Of a DNA stretch of 64,000 nt, positions 1-11,939 are shown piece after piece. Numbering within the stretch: position 1 is the first letter of the stretch; each line of letters begins with the position of its first letter. The notes under the pieces are model-generated. The model was not told the DNA's origin. It saw nothing but the letters and a program-made list of their open reading frames with translations, and searched no databases. A program made the position numbers and the translations under genes. The stretch comes from Paenibacillus rubinfantis. Its GTDB lineage: Bacteria; Bacillota; Bacilli; Paenibacillales; Paenibacillaceae. The DNA lies in NCBI RefSeq assembly GCF_001486505.1, contig NZ_LN909063.1:1-64000 (forward strand). The letters run 5' to 3'.

Positions 1-11
1 TCTCCAATAAA
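1..11 (-). rRNA. rrs: 16S rRNA, extreme 5' end (cut by window edge)
   Basis: Read on the minus strand, the first bases of the window give TTTATTGGAGA, which is how Bacillota 16S genes begin just before GTTTGATCCTGG. Only about 11 nt are inside the window, so the boundary is approximate. The matching leader and promoter lie directly upstream, which supports the call. An rrn operon beyond gyrA is also the B. subtilis arrangement (rrnO). Confidence 0.7.
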
Positions 12-155
12 GTGTTTGACTTGCTCATTTCAAAACTGACGAGATTTAAAATCTCATTTATTACTCACTCGTTGTTCAGTTTTCAAAGATCAACTTCGTT
101 ATCGTCTTATCGGCGACAACTTTTATAGTATATCACCTCTGGGCGTATCTTGCAA
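12..155 (-). promoter_or_regulatory. rRNA operon promoter and boxA-containing leader
   Basis: On the minus strand a TTGCAA -35 (150-155) and a TATACT -10 (127-132) are separated by exactly 17 nt. The transcribed leader contains GATCTTTGAAAACTGAAC (about 73-90), the boxA-like antitermination and processing segment found before Bacillota rRNA genes. A small GAGAT/ATCTC hairpin (41-55) lies between it and the 16S start. Nothing else was recognised from 156 to the next gene at 257. Confidence 0.72.
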
Positions 156-256
156 GACTTTTTATTTAAGCAATGAATTCCAGTATCGAATTCATCATCT
201 TGCACACCTCAGCGGGTAAATAATAATATACCCCAAATCGATCTCAAAAATCAACC

Positions 257-1381
257 CTAGGAAACAACTTCCACAATATGAAGCTGTCGCTCCACGACCA
301 AGTTAACGATTTGCCCTTGGACCGATACCATGGGCCGCGTAGGATGGTTGCGATCAGAGAATACAATCTCCCCTTCGCTCCCATTACTTAAGCGCACCCG
401 CGTCCCTTGATGGAACTGGGTAACCTTATCAACGAAGGTTTGGACAACGCCGGGATCCAGTTTACCAAACGCCTCAGACCGAATCTCCTCCAGAACTAAA
501 TAAGGCGATTTCGCTTTACGATAACGTCGATTCAAAGTCATGGCATGGAAAATATCCGCAACGCTTACGATTTTCGCGTAGATGTGAATTTTATCGCCGG
601 TCAACCGGAACGGATAGCCGGTGCCATCCATCTTCTCATGGTGCTGCAACGCAGTCAGCCGAACGCCCTCGTTAATCGCGGCTGTTTTGCGCAGCTGCTG
701 ATAGCCGTAAGTCGTGTGCATCCGCATCTCCTCGGCTTCGTCCGCCGACAGCTGGGTAGGCTTATATAAAATCGCCGGATCGATTTTCGTATTCCCGATA
801 TCATGCAATAACCCGGCAAAAGCCACCTGCATCCAATCCTTCTGGGGCAACCCATGCCACTGGGCCAACTGATAGGAGGTCAGCGAGGTGAGGATGGCAT
901 TATGATACATATAATCGTATTCGTTTATATTGCGCGGCATAAACGTCAGTACATGATAATGCTTCAACTGGCGCACGAGCTCCTCCAATTGATGACGAAG
1001 CTCATAAATCGGCAATTCCGCAGCCAACACGGATTGAAACGCGCTTTTCGTCAAATGCAACATCCGATCATACTCGCGATGTAACGAAGTCAGAGGGCTG
1101 ATCCCTTCCTGTTTGGCCGTTCCCGCCGCCGTCACTGCCACTGTTGGCACTGCTGCGCTCGATGCTGGCTTCGCCAATTCCGAGGCCTCGATTGCTCCCT
1201 TCCGCCCGGGAACCGCAAAATCCTCAACGTCCACCTGCCGGATCATAAAGGCGCGTAGGATATCCAAATCTCTCGGAAGCAAAACCTTGCCCTTTTGCAG
1301 CAAAAGACCGCCCAATGGACTATAAACGTGACTCACTAACTTAACTCCCGGTTTGACATCCGCGATTGAGATACTAACCAT
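257..1381 (-). CDS. HD-GYP domain cyclic-di-GMP phosphodiesterase-like protein
   Basis: This 374-aa soluble protein has an N-terminal domain of about 60 residues of the kind that precedes HD-GYP modules, an Ala/Val/Thr-rich linker (about 62-95) and an HD-GYP domain. The metal-binding HD is in the HDIGN motif (about 193-197) and the GYP signature follows HHEKMDGTGYP (about 245-255). HD-GYP proteins hydrolyse cyclic di-GMP to pGpG or GMP. The last 50 residues look like a small beta-rich domain. It is monocistronic, between gyrA and the rRNA operon. No receiver or transmembrane segment is visible, so its input signal is unknown. The family is clear; the substrate is inferred. Confidence 0.85.
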   Translation of the reverse strand: MVSISIADVKPGVKLVSHVYSPLGGLLLQKGKVLLPRDLDILRAFMIRQVDVEDFAVPGRKGAIEASELAKPASSAAVPTVAVTAAGTAKQEGISPLTSLHREYDRMLHLTKSAFQSVLAAELPIYELRHQLEELVRQLKHYHVLTFMPRNINEYDYMYHNAILTSLTSYQLAQWHGLPQKDWMQVAFAGLLHDIGNTKIDPAILYKPTQLSADEAEEMRMHTTYGYQQLRKTAAINEGVRLTALQHHEKMDGTGYPFRLTGDKIHIYAKIVSVADIFHAMTLNRRYRKAKSPYLVLEEIRSEAFGKLDPGVVQTFVDKVTQFHQGTRVRLSNGSEGEIVFSDRNHPTRPMVSVQGQIVNLVVERQLHIVEVVS

Positions 1382-1540
1382 CCTTTATTCTCTCCTTAGG
1401 GTAAGACTAAGTTTCCGAGTCTCTTTAATTTTACATATTCTAGGAACAAAGAACTAGAGACCGCTATTCTTATTATAGTACGCAGGCAAAATGGCAAGCA
1501 ATCTTTCTTTTTAGAAGGAAAAAAGAAGGCAAAAAGAAGG

Positions 1541-1576
1541 CAAAAAAAGACCCCCGAACCGAGAGTCCGGGAGTCC
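1541..1576 (-). terminator. Rho-independent terminator of gyrA
   Basis: On the minus strand GACTCCCGGA pairs with TCGGGGGTC and is followed by seven or more T (the A run at about 1543-1549). It lies 18 nt past the gyrA stop. Confidence 0.85.
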
Positions 1577-1593
1577 TGTTTAATGCTGTAGGA

Positions 1594-4116
1594 TTATTCT
1601 TCAGCGCCATCCTGTTCGTTTACCGCGTCATTGCCGTCAACAGCTTGGTCTTGGTCCTGCGAGAGCTCGTTGTCTCCCTCTTGGTCCTCTTCCTCGCTCT
1701 TATCCGAACGGCAAACCGTCGCCACAGAATCGTCTTCGCGAATGTTAATCAGCTTCACGCCTTGCGTATTCCGGCCCATGGTGGAAATCCCCTCCATGCT
1801 CGTCCGGATCAACGTACCGCTTGCGGTAATGATCATCAGGTCCTCTTCATCCTTCACGACCTTCAGCCCGACAACTGTGCCGTTCTTATCCGTCACGTTA
1901 ATCGTCTTGATTCCTTTCCCGCCGCGGCTTTGGATACGGTATTCCGAAACCGGCGTCCGCTTGCCGTAACCTTTGGCGGTGACGATCAACACGTCTTGGC
2001 CAGGAACAACTACGTCCATGCCGATGACCTCATCGTCATTATCCAACGTGATGCCTTTGACCCCGGTTGCCGCCCGGCCCATGGAGCGCACGTCGCTTTC
2101 CGGGAAGCGGATGGACATGCCTTGCGCCGTCCCCATGATGACTTCCTCGTTGCCGTCGGTCAGCTTCACGTCGATTAACGTATCGTCCTCGCGCAGGTTC
2201 ACGGCGATCAAGCCACCTCTGCGGATATTGATATAGTCTTCGATCGGCGTCTTCTTCACGATGCCTTGCTTCGTGGCAAAGAACAAATACTTGTCATCAT
2301 CAAACCGCTCGACCTCAATCACCGCGTTGACCGTCTCGCCTTGCTCGATCTGGATCAGGTTGATGATCGGCGTCCCCCTTGCGGTACGGCCCAGCTCCGG
2401 AATTTCATAAGCCTTCAACCGGTAAGCCTTACCGCGGTCGGTAAAGAACATCAGATAATGGTGGGAGTTCGTAACGAACAGATGCTCCACGAAATCATTA
2501 TCTTTGGTGTCCATCCCAACTACGCCACGTCCGCCGCGCTTCTGGCTGCGGTACGTTGTGACAGGCAATCGTTTGATATAGCCCGTATGTGTAATCGTGA
2601 TGACCACTTCTTCTTGAGGAATCAAATCCTCATCCAGGATGCTCTCTTCGCCGATTGTAATTTCCGTACGGCGTTCATCCGCGAATCTCTCGCGAATTTC
2701 CTGCAGCTCTTCGCCGATGATTTTCAGCACGAGATGTTCATTGGCCAGGATCTCGCGATATTCGGCGATCTTCTGCAGCAATTCGTTATATTCGTCTTCG
2801 ATCTTCTCGCGCTCCAAACCGGTCAACCGGCGGAGTCTCATATCGAGAATCGCTTGCGCTTGCTCGAAGCTGAGTCCAAAACGAGTCATCAAGCCTTCAC
2901 GGGCTTCTTCGTCCGATTTGGATCCCCGGATCAAGGCGATGACCTCATCGATGTGATCCAAGGCAATCCGCAAGCCTTCCAGGATATGCGCCCGGGCTTC
3001 GGCTTTCTTCAAATCGAATTCCGTACGCCGGCGAACCACTTCTACCTGGTGCTTGAGATAATGACTCAGAACGTCCTTCAACGTCAAAATTTTCGGTTCA
3101 TTGTTGACGATCGCCAGCATATTAATGCCAAACGAGCTTTGCAGCGCCGTATGCTTAAACAAGTTGTTCAGTACGACGTTCGGATTGACGTCCCGGCGAA
3201 GCTCGATGACGACGCGCATCCCCGTGCGGTCCGATTCATCACGCAAATCGGTAATACCGTCGATTTTCTTCTCGCGAACGAGCTCGGCGATTTTCTCAAC
3301 CAAACGTGCCTTATTAACCTGATAAGGAAGCTCCTCCACGACGATCCGCGCTTTGTTGTTGTGCTCCTCAATCGTGGTCTTGGCCCGCATCGTAATCGAG
3401 CCGCGTCCCGTCGTATATGCCTGACGGATTCCCGAGCGCCCCAAAATATAACCGGCCGTTGGAAAATCCGGGCCTTTAATATAATCCATCAATTCCAGCG
3501 AACTAATGTCCGGGTTCTCAATCAGAGCATGGACCCCGTCGATGACTTCCCCTAGGTTATGCGGAGGAATATTCGTCGCCATCCCGACCGCGATCCCCGA
3601 TACCCCATTCACCAGCAGGTTCGGAAAACGGGAAGGAAGCACAACCGGTTCATGCTCTTCCCCATCGTAATTCGGCATGAAATCGATCGTTTCTTTGTTG
3701 ATGTCACGCAGCATTTCCATTGCGATTTTGGATAACCGTGCTTCGGTATACCGCATCGCAGCAGCCATATCGCCGTCCACCGAACCGAAGTTGCCATGGC
3801 CTTCGACGAGCATATATCTCATCGAGAAATCCTGCGCCATCCGCACCATCGTCTCGTAAACAGCAGAATCCCCGTGGGGATGATATTTACCGATAACTTC
3901 ACCGACGATTCTCGCCGATTTCTTAAACGGTTTGTCCGGATGCATCCCCAAATCCGACATCGCATAGAGAATGCGGCGATGCACCGGCTTCAGACCATCC
4001 CGCACATCCGGCAACGCACGGCTGACAATAATGCTCATGGCATAATCCATAAAGGACTCGCGCATTTCCACATTGATGTCCCGATCTATGATTTGAGAGA
4101 ATTTTTCTTCCGCCAT
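1594..4116 (-). CDS. gyrA: DNA gyrase subunit A
   Basis: GyrA is the 840-aa breakage-reunion subunit of the A2B2 gyrase that introduces negative supercoils. The catalytic tyrosine is in [10 protein letters not shown] (about residue 123). The quinolone-resistance region reads GDSAVYETM, with the serine that is normally associated with susceptibility. The C-terminal half carries the beta-propeller repeats, including a GyrA-box-like QKRGGRGV, that wrap DNA. The protein ends in a strongly acidic tail of about 40 residues rich in D, E and Q. The start ATG has a near-perfect GGAGG ribosome site. gyrB, its partner, is separated here by a plus-strand gene of about 0.8 kb, whereas in B. subtilis gyrB and gyrA are adjacent. 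Confidence 0.98.
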   Translation of the reverse strand: MAEEKFSQIIDRDINVEMRESFMDYAMSIIVSRALPDVRDGLKPVHRRILYAMSDLGMHPDKPFKKSARIVGEVIGKYHPHGDSAVYETMVRMAQDFSMRYMLVEGHGNFGSVDGDMAAAMRYTEARLSKIAMEMLRDINKETIDFMPNYDGEEHEPVVLPSRFPNLLVNGVSGIAVGMATNIPPHNLGEVIDGVHALIENPDISSLELMDYIKGPDFPTAGYILGRSGIRQAYTTGRGSITMRAKTTIEEHNNKARIVVEELPYQVNKARLVEKIAELVREKKIDGITDLRDESDRTGMRVVIELRRDVNPNVVLNNLFKHTALQSSFGINMLAIVNNEPKILTLKDVLSHYLKHQVEVVRRRTEFDLKKAEARAHILEGLRIALDHIDEVIALIRGSKSDEEAREGLMTRFGLSFEQAQAILDMRLRRLTGLEREKIEDEYNELLQKIAEYREILANEHLVLKIIGEELQEIRERFADERRTEITIGEESILDEDLIPQEEVVITITHTGYIKRLPVTTYRSQKRGGRGVVGMDTKDNDFVEHLFVTNSHHYLMFFTDRGKAYRLKAYEIPELGRTARGTPIINLIQIEQGETVNAVIEVERFDDDKYLFFATKQGIVKKTPIEDYINIRRGGLIAVNLREDDTLIDVKLTDGNEEVIMGTAQGMSIRFPESDVRSMGRAATGVKGITLDNDDEVIGMDVVVPGQDVLIVTAKGYGKRTPVSEYRIQSRGGKGIKTINVTDKNGTVVGLKVVKDEEDLMIITASGTLIRTSMEGISTMGRNTQGVKLINIREDDSVATVCRSDKSEEEDQEGDNELSQDQDQAVDGNDAVNEQDGAEE

Positions 4117-4454
4117 GCTGGACCTCCTTCATAATCTATCCACGTGCCTTCGTATGGGAAAAAGCCCGAAAAACCGCCACTTTCATTATATTACTTTCAC
4201 AAATCAAGCTCAATTAAACGTGACCGGCTTTCTACACGATCCATATAGACAGCAAAAAAATAGGGATGTGTCCACTCCCATCGAATCCTACGTTCATACA
4301 CTACGGATATAGGCATTTTCTTTGAATCGCTGAAAAAGCTTATAAAATCCCCATATCTTATAATTATACCATTGATTTTCTCTTCTGTCCTATGTTTTTC
4401 GCCACGGATGAGAACGGACCGGCCCCGGTCCGAAAGAAAGGAAGGATAAACGAT

Positions 4455-5246
4455 TTGACGATCCAACGTATCGCAAGCAAGTGGGAGAAAACGAAAGTGA
4501 TCCGCCAGAAGGAATCCCTTCGTCCATACATTCCGGATACGCGAAAATACTCCTTCGAGCATCTCCGGGATATGCTGGAGGCATACGGCTATGTCTTCGT
4601 CAAACCGGATCACGGCACCTATGGCATCGGCGTCATGAGCATTGAACATTGGACGGATGATCTGAACCCGGGAAGCCCGCTCCAGTATAAGCTCAGGCAC
4701 GGAATCGAATCCGAGCTGTACCCGACGGTAGAGGAGCTTCACACCGCGCTGACCGGCAAAATCGGACAAAAGCCTTACCTGATCCAAAAGGGGATCCGTT
4801 TGCTCACGTACCGCCGCCGCAGGTTTGATATTCGTGCCCTCGTACAGCTGACGCCACGCAAGACGTGGGAAACTACCGGCTTTATCGGACGAATCGCCGC
4901 CCAGCAGAAGGTCATCACCAACTATCATGGAGGCGGCAGCGTGATGCTGATCGAGGATTTGCTCAGCTCTTATTTGACGCCCAAGGAATTTGCCGAGAAA
5001 TACAAGGAAATGAAATCGGTAGGCGTACAGGCGGCGCATCAATTGGCCCGCAGGTTTCCAAAAATCAAGGAAATCGGCCTGGACATCGCCATTGACGAGC
5101 AGCATCAAATCTGGATTCTGGAAGTAAATACGAAGCCGGCGCTCTTCCCCTTCAAATTGCTGCACCCGAAGGAGGTCTACCAAAAAATTCGACGTTACGC
5201 CGTCGCTTACGGCCGGTTAAAAGACAAAAACGCTAAAGCGAAATAG
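4455..5246 (+). CDS. YheC/YheD-like ATP-grasp protein
   Basis: This is a 263-aa protein of the YheC/YheD (spore-coat associated) ATP-grasp family. Visible features are the nucleotide-binding strand VFVKPDHGTYGIGV (about 47-60) and the metal-binding ATP-grasp end WILEVNTKPALFPF near residue 235. The best start is TTG at 4455, nine bases after AAAGGAAGG; an upstream ATG at 4392 has no ribosome site. The product and substrate of this family are not established; B. subtilis YheC and YheD are reported as spore-associated. The gene lies on the plus strand between gyrA and gyrB, both minus, so it is an insertion into an otherwise conserved block. Confidence 0.75.
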   Translation: MTIQRIASKWEKTKVIRQKESLRPYIPDTRKYSFEHLRDMLEAYGYVFVKPDHGTYGIGVMSIEHWTDDLNPGSPLQYKLRHGIESELYPTVEELHTALTGKIGQKPYLIQKGIRLLTYRRRRFDIRALVQLTPRKTWETTGFIGRIAAQQKVITNYHGGGSVMLIEDLLSSYLTPKEFAEKYKEMKSVGVQAAHQLARRFPKIKEIGLDIAIDEQHQIWILEVNTKPALFPFKLLHPKEVYQKIRRYAVAYGRLKDKNAKAK

Positions 5247-5249
5247 GAA

Positions 5250-5306
5250 AAAGGCTGTTCCCATGCTGCCGAGGGAAACCCCGGCTAGTTTAGAACAGCC
5301 TTTTCT
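5250..5306. terminator. Bidirectional terminator between the ATP-grasp gene and gyrB
   Basis: AAAGGCTGTTC (5250-5260) pairs with GAACAGCCTTTT (5293-5304), with A-rich and T-rich flanks on the two sides. It sits between convergent genes and can serve both. Confidence 0.75.
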
Positions 5307-5327
5307 TATATCGTATCTTGGACTTGC

Positions 5328-7247
<1,920 letters not shown>

Positions 7248-7273
7248 CTACTTCTCTAGAATCAAACTCAAGG

Positions 7274-7522
7274 CTAAACCGCCAAAATCACGTTCGCTTT
7301 CTTCTTCAGCGTAGCGGAGGAGATCGGCGAGTAATAGATCTCGTTTTGGGTCACGACGATCGACTTCGGTTCCTCTTCGCCGATGCGCACCACGTTCTTT
7401 GCCTCAAGCGCATGGCTGAGGAACTGCTTGGATATTTTTGAAGATTTCTCGATCGTGATATCGAAAATGGCAATTAACTCCGAAGAAAGAATCACCTTTT
7501 CTCCTCCCAAATGGATATACAT
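7274..7522 (-). CDS. remB: RemA/RemB-like regulator (DUF370, YaaB)
   Basis: This is a small 82-aa protein of the DUF370 family, starting MYIHLGGEKVIL. Family members RemA and RemB regulate biofilm matrix and osmoprotection genes in B. subtilis, and RemA forms DNA-wrapping oligomers. The open frame extends further upstream, but the ATG at 7522 has a GGAGGG ribosome site six bases away and avoids overlapping recF. It lies between recF and gyrB, exactly the yaaB position in B. subtilis, hence the symbol. Confidence 0.85.
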   Translation of the reverse strand: MYIHLGGEKVILSSELIAIFDITIEKSSKISKQFLSHALEAKNVVRIGEEEPKSIVVTQNEIYYSPISSATLKKKANVILAV

Positions 7523-7538
7523 CGGTTTCCCTCCGTCC

Positions 7539-8651
7539 TTAACCTTGGACTTGTCCTTCCTGAACATGAAAAATGCTGGCGTCCTGTAGCCGGCTCGCAT
7601 TGATGCTTTCGATCCCTGTAGCCGTGATGAACGTCTGCACTTTGCTCTGAAACGTTTCGATCAATTGGGTTTGGCGGTACGGGTCTAATTCGGACAATAC
7701 ATCATCCAAAAGGAGGATGGGGTATTCGCCGATTTCCTCATGAATCAGTTCAATCTCCGCCAGTTTCAACGATAATGCCGTCGTCCGCTGCTGGCCTTGG
7801 GAGCCGTAGACCTGCGCTTCGTTGCCGTTGATAATAAACGACAGATCATCGCGGTGCGGTCCGCAAAGCGTCATGCCGCGGCGAATTTCCTGATCTTTCA
7901 TTTGTGATAACTTTATCATAAATTGCCGCAATAGGACAGCTTCATCTTCTTCCTCGGCATCGCCGAACGATGGAAGATAAGCCAATTTCAAGGTTTCGCC
8001 ACCTCCGGTGATCCCCTCGTGAATGTGCTCCGCCCACTTTTGCAGTTTACTTATAAATTGTTTCCGTTTTTTGATAATTTTAACACCATGTTCGACTAGC
8101 TGTTCGTTCCATATGTCCAGCATCGTCGTCAGTTCAGGGCCGGCGCCCCAAGCCTGCTTGAGCAAATTATTACGTTGGACCAGCACCTTCTGGTACTGTT
8201 GCAAATGATAAAGATAGCTGGGCTGAACCTGTCCGATCTCCATGTCAAGGAACCGGCGCCGTACCCCGGGGGTTCCTTTAACGATCTCCAAATCCTCGGG
8301 AGCAAACATCACGACGTTTATCGCGCCGATAAAATCGCTCAGCTTCCGCTGTTCCAATCCGTTCAGCTTCGCTTTCTTGCCTTGCGACGTAAGTCGAAGC
8401 TCCAGTTGGACCGCGCCGTACTTCTTCTCTACCTCCGCCGACACCACCGCATGGTCGCTGCCGAACGAAATCAGCTCCTTGTCTTTGCCGGTCCGGTGCG
8501 ACTTCGTCAGCGCAAGCACGAACAGGGCCTCGAGCAGGTTCGTCTTCCCTTGGGCGTTGCGCCCGATGATCAAATTCACTGCACCGAAGGATTCCAACGC
8601 AAGGGTGCCGTAATTCCGGTAGTTTTGCAGCGATAAACGATTTACAAACAC
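7539..8651 (-). CDS. recF: DNA replication/repair protein RecF
   Basis: RecF is a 370-aa SMC-like ATPase that helps load RecA at gapped DNA with RecO and RecR. It shows Walker A GRNAQGKTNLLEAL (about 30-43), the ABC-type signature region GSQGQQRTTALSLKLAE, and Walker B LLLDDVLSELD. The start codon is GTG. It is preceded by yaaA and followed 16 nt later by remB, as in B. subtilis. Confidence 0.97.
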   Translation of the reverse strand: MFVNRLSLQNYRNYGTLALESFGAVNLIIGRNAQGKTNLLEALFVLALTKSHRTGKDKELISFGSDHAVVSAEVEKKYGAVQLELRLTSQGKKAKLNGLEQRKLSDFIGAINVVMFAPEDLEIVKGTPGVRRRFLDMEIGQVQPSYLYHLQQYQKVLVQRNNLLKQAWGAGPELTTMLDIWNEQLVEHGVKIIKKRKQFISKLQKWAEHIHEGITGGGETLKLAYLPSFGDAEEEDEAVLLRQFMIKLSQMKDQEIRRGMTLCGPHRDDLSFIINGNEAQVYGSQGQQRTTALSLKLAEIELIHEEIGEYPILLLDDVLSELDPYRQTQLIETFQSKVQTFITATGIESINASRLQDASIFHVQEGQVQG

Positions 8652-8708
8652 GTTCTAAGCCCCCTCATCTTCCGCCGATTCCCGGCGGTTCGGCCCGGGC
8701 AGGGCCCT

Positions 8709-8933
8709 TCAGGGAGCTTCTTCTCCCGCCACCTGAAAAGAGCCGCAGCCTTCCACCTCTACGATATCGCCCGGATACAGCTTCCGGCCCCGACGCTCCT
8801 CCGGCTCGCGATTGACCTTCACGGCGCCTTCCTGCAAGATCGCTTTTGCCATGCCTCCGGTGGACACGCAATCCGCCAGCTTCAGGAAAGAATCTAGTTT
8901 AATATATTCGCTTGAGATGGAAATTATTTTCAT
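8709..8933 (-). CDS. yaaA: S4 domain protein YaaA
   Basis: This 74-aa protein is little more than an S4 RNA-binding fold: KLDSFLKLADCVSTGGMAK, followed by VNREPEERRGRKLYPGD. YaaA (RlbA) is the conserved small gene between dnaN and recF, with a proposed role in ribosome or RNA biology. The longer frame begins at a TTG at 8960, but the ATG at 8933 is preceded by AAAGGAG at nine bases and is the better start. Confidence 0.9.
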   Translation of the reverse strand: MKIISISSEYIKLDSFLKLADCVSTGGMAKAILQEGAVKVNREPEERRGRKLYPGDIVEVEGCGSFQVAGEEAP

Positions 8934-8967
8934 TGGCGTTGGCTCCTTTATTATCTTCAAAAGCTGA

Positions 8968-10110
8968 CTAGTTCGTCGTGCGGTATGGCAGGATCAGATA
9001 GAGGCTTTGGCTGTCATCCACCGGCTTGATAATGATCGGGCTCATCGCGCCCGTAAATCCGATGTGCAACTGCTCGCTTTCTACGACCTTCAGCACGTCC
9101 AACATGTATTTCGAGTTAAAGGAAATGCGCAGCGGATCCCCCGTAAATTGGGCGACATCCAGCTGTTCCGTTACTTTCCCCAGCTCGGAGGAGCTGGAGG
9201 AAATCTCGATCGTGCCGTCTTCCATAGTTTGCAGGCGGACGATGTTTGTCTTCTCCTCGCGGGACAGCAAATAAGCGCGGTCGATCGAATCGCTTAACTT
9301 CTTGGTGTCCAGGACGAGTTCTGTTTTATAAGTGGTCGGAATAATCTTGGAAGTATCCGGATAAGTCCCGTCGAGAATTCGGGTATAGAACAACACGCGA
9401 TCAATTTTGAACAACACTTGATTATCGGCAACGACGATTTCGACGCGCGTATTTTGATCAGGAATGATTTTGCTGAGCTCGTTCAGCGTTTTGCCGGCTA
9501 TCACGATATTGCTGAATCTTACGCCATCAGCGTCGTCCAGACCCGCAATGCGGCTGGCCAAACGGTGGCGGTCCGTTGCGACGAATTTGAATTGGTTATC
9601 CGCCAAGTTCCACAAGACACCTGTCAGAATAGGTGAGGTTTCGTTCGTGGAGATGGAGAATACCGTCTGCCGAATCATGTTCTTCAATAAATCGCCGGGA
9701 ATTGAAATTACCTGGTTCTCCTCAATGCTAGGCAGCACCGGGAATTCCTCCGGATCCAGACCCACCATTTGGATATCGGTGGAACCGGAACGGATAAAGG
9801 TTTGGAACCCGTCCTGCACTTCCATTTCGATTTCGGAGGAAGGCAGCTTCTTGATGATCTCTACGAAGAACTTCGCCGGTAGAACAACGCTGCCTGGACG
9901 CTCGACCTGTACGATTTGCTTCTCCTGATCCTCAGCCGGAATAAAGGCTTGAATGGAGATGTCCGTATCGCTGGCGGTCAGGGTCATCCCTTGGAAGTTC
10001 ACGTCCAGCTTGATCCCGGTCAAAATCGGAATCGTCGTCCGGCTTGAAATCGCCTTGGATACGTGTTGGATCGATTCGTTGAGATCATGTTTTAAAATAC
10101 GGATTTTCAT
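8968..10110 (-). CDS. dnaN: DNA polymerase III beta subunit (sliding clamp)
   Basis: DnaN is the 380-aa ring-forming processivity clamp. The three-domain clamp sequence is recognisable from MKIRILKHDLNESIQHVSKA at the N terminus to the conserved C-terminal LILPYRTTN. An AGGAG ribosome site precedes the ATG. It lies downstream of dnaA across a 354-nt origin-containing gap and shortly before yaaA and recF. Confidence 0.98.
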   Translation of the reverse strand: MKIRILKHDLNESIQHVSKAISSRTTIPILTGIKLDVNFQGMTLTASDTDISIQAFIPAEDQEKQIVQVERPGSVVLPAKFFVEIIKKLPSSEIEMEVQDGFQTFIRSGSTDIQMVGLDPEEFPVLPSIEENQVISIPGDLLKNMIRQTVFSISTNETSPILTGVLWNLADNQFKFVATDRHRLASRIAGLDDADGVRFSNIVIAGKTLNELSKIIPDQNTRVEIVVADNQVLFKIDRVLFYTRILDGTYPDTSKIIPTTYKTELVLDTKKLSDSIDRAYLLSREEKTNIVRLQTMEDGTIEISSSSSELGKVTEQLDVAQFTGDPLRISFNSKYMLDVLKVVESEQLHIGFTGAMSPIIIKPVDDSQSLYLILPYRTTN

Positions 10111-10134
10111 AAATTCAACTCCTAAACGTTTTAT

Positions 10135-10148
10135 GAAGCCTAGGCTTC
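10135..10148. other. 14-bp perfect palindrome upstream of dnaN
   Basis: GAAGCCTAGGCTTC is its own reverse complement. It lies 25 nt before the dnaN start, in the presumed 5' untranslated region, and could be an operator or a short RNA stem. No known factor is recognised. Confidence 0.4.
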
Positions 10149-10339
10149 TATGATTAGCATGGCAATCTAACTTACTTCATTCCCCCGGAAGCAGATCAGC
10201 TCGTCATAATCTCCACCTCCGAAGCATAACCTTAGGGTATGTACGGTTTTGAGGCGCTTCAAGCTTACTTCCTCTTCAGTTGGACAAGAGCGGCTTTGCA
10301 GTGCCTACTCGAACCGGTGGCTTGTCCGCGACTTATGAA

Positions 10340-10400
10340 GATGTATATATCTTTAATAGATTAGAAGAAGTAGTAGGGGCACTGAATATGTGGATAACAA
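10340..10400. other. oriC unwinding element: AT-rich DUE, DnaA-trios, GC cluster and DnaA box
   Basis: Between dnaA and dnaN the plus strand reads an AT-rich stretch (about 10340-10361), then the triplets TAG-AAG-AAG-TAG-TAG (10362-10376), a GGGC cluster (10377-10380) and a perfect inverted DnaA box TGTGGATAA (10389-10397). The B. subtilis basal unwinding system has the same order: DnaA boxes, GC-rich spacer, DnaA-trios, unwinding region. This is therefore the likely site of strand opening. The rest of the 10111-10464 gap holds the 14-bp palindrome, no gene, and the dnaA terminator. Confidence 0.85.
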
Positions 10401-10401
10401 C

Positions 10402-10455
10402 CAAAAAAATATGAAATGAAGCCTATCCACATGTGAATATCATGTGCATAGGCTT
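10402..10455 (-). terminator. Terminator of dnaA, with near-DnaA-box sequence in the stem
   Basis: AAGCCTATCCACATG (about 10419-10433) pairs with CATGTGCATAGGCTT (10441-10455) except at two central positions. On the minus strand the stem is followed within a few bases by a T run (the A run at 10404-10410). Each arm contains a DnaA box with one mismatch (CTATCCACA, CTATGCACA). Confidence 0.75.
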
Positions 10456-10464
10456 ATCCCTTAT

Positions 10465-11811
10465 TCAGGTAGCACTTTTTATTTTTTCGGTAATGTTGTT
10501 GACGATTTTGAATAGCTCCTGGTCCGCCTTCAACTGTTGGGTGATTTTCTCATGCGCATGGATGACCGTTGTATGGTCTCGACCGCCAAACGCGTCACCG
10601 ATCTTCGGCAGCGAGAAATCGGTTAGCTCTCGGGCGAGATACATGGCAATTTGCCGCGGAAACGCGATTGCTTTGGTTCGTTTACGCGCTTTGAAGTCGT
10701 CCAGCTTCAAATTGTAGTAATCGCCGACCTTTTGCTGAATGTCCTGAATCGTGATCATCTTCGGACGGCTGGAAGGAATGATATCCTTTAGCGCTTCGGC
10801 GGCCAGATGGGTCGTAATATCCTGGTTGATCAAGGAAGAGTAAGCAACGACGCGGATTAATGCACCCTCCAGCTCGCGGATGTTCGTATCGATCTGATTG
10901 GCGATGTACATCATCGCTTCGTTAGGGATATCGAGGTTCTCCGCCTTGGCTTTCTTACGTAAAATCGCGATCCGCGTCTCCAAATCCGGCGGCTGAATAT
11001 CGGTGATTAAGCCCCATTCAAACCGGGAGCGAAGCCTCTCCTCAAGCGTCGGAATCTCCTTCGGCGGTCGGTCGCTGGAGATGATAATCTGCTTGCGCTC
11101 TTCATGCAGCGCGTTAAACGTATGGAAGAACTCCTCCTGGGTCGATTCCTTGCCGGCGAGAAACTGAATGTCGTCAATCAGCAAAATATCGATGTTGCGG
11201 TATTTGTTGCGGAAGCTTTCCGCGCGGTTGTCCCGGATGGAGTTGATGAATTCATTCGTAAATTTCTCGGAGGAAATGTACACGACTTTACTGCTGGGGC
11301 TGTGTTCCAAAATGTAATGGCCGATCGCATGCATCAGATGCGTCTTGCCAAGTCCCACACCGCCATAGAGGAACAGCGGATTGTACGCCCGCGCTGGCGC
11401 CTCGGCGACCGCGAGGGAGGCGGCATGAGCAAACCGGTTGCCGGAGCCGATGACGAACGTGTCGAACGTATACTTCGGATTAAGCATATGGGAAACGCTT
11501 TCCTCGCTTGGGACAGGAGCGGGAGGTTCCTTATAAACCTGAGCTTGCTCGGGCGGGGCCGATTCCTCGATCACGAAAGAAACGTCGACCTGCTTGCCGA
11601 TCACCTCAAGAACCGTTGTGGCCACCAGTTTGGTATAGCGGCTCTCCAGCCATTCCACCGCGAACGTGGTCGGAGCGGAGATCACGATCGATTGATCGGT
11701 CAAGGAAACCACCTTGGTTGCTTTGAACCAGGTGTCAAAGCTCGGCTTACTCAGTTTAGTATTAATAATAGATAAGATATGTTGCCATATTTCCGAAGTA
11801 TGGCTGTCCAC
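10465..11811 (-). CDS. dnaA: Chromosomal replication initiator DnaA
   Basis: DnaA is the 448-aa AAA+ initiator. Domain I is at residues 1-85 and is followed by a Pro/Glu-rich domain II. The AAA+ domain has Walker [16 protein letters not shown] (about 149-163) and Walker [11 protein letters not shown]. The C-terminal domain IV carries the DNA-binding signature [16 protein letters not shown]. The start is GTG, nine bases after AGGAG. DnaA-box clusters lie on both sides, so autoregulation is likely. It is transcribed toward dnaN. Confidence 0.99.
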   Translation of the reverse strand: MDSHTSEIWQHILSIINTKLSKPSFDTWFKATKVVSLTDQSIVISAPTTFAVEWLESRYTKLVATTVLEVIGKQVDVSFVIEESAPPEQAQVYKEPPAPVPSEESVSHMLNPKYTFDTFVIGSGNRFAHAASLAVAEAPARAYNPLFLYGGVGLGKTHLMHAIGHYILEHSPSSKVVYISSEKFTNEFINSIRDNRAESFRNKYRNIDILLIDDIQFLAGKESTQEEFFHTFNALHEERKQIIISSDRPPKEIPTLEERLRSRFEWGLITDIQPPDLETRIAILRKKAKAENLDIPNEAMMYIANQIDTNIRELEGALIRVVAYSSLINQDITTHLAAEALKDIIPSSRPKMITIQDIQQKVGDYYNLKLDDFKARKRTKAIAFPRQIAMYLARELTDFSLPKIGDAFGGRDHTTVIHAHEKITQQLKADQELFKIVNNITEKIKSAT

Positions 11812-11939
11812 AGACTGTCACTCCTTTTAAATCTTCCAATTGTGGCTTAAGCCATGCAGAAAGAAGTCGAAAAAACATAAATAAAGGGGAATTTTATCCC
11901 CAATGTTAAGTAAAGTATAATAATTCTAAACCGATAAAT

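Noticed and set aside
2266..3555. 429-codon open frame opposite gyrA
   Set aside because: It is antisense to the gyrA catalytic core and mirrors its codon structure; no ribosome site, domain or conserved motif.
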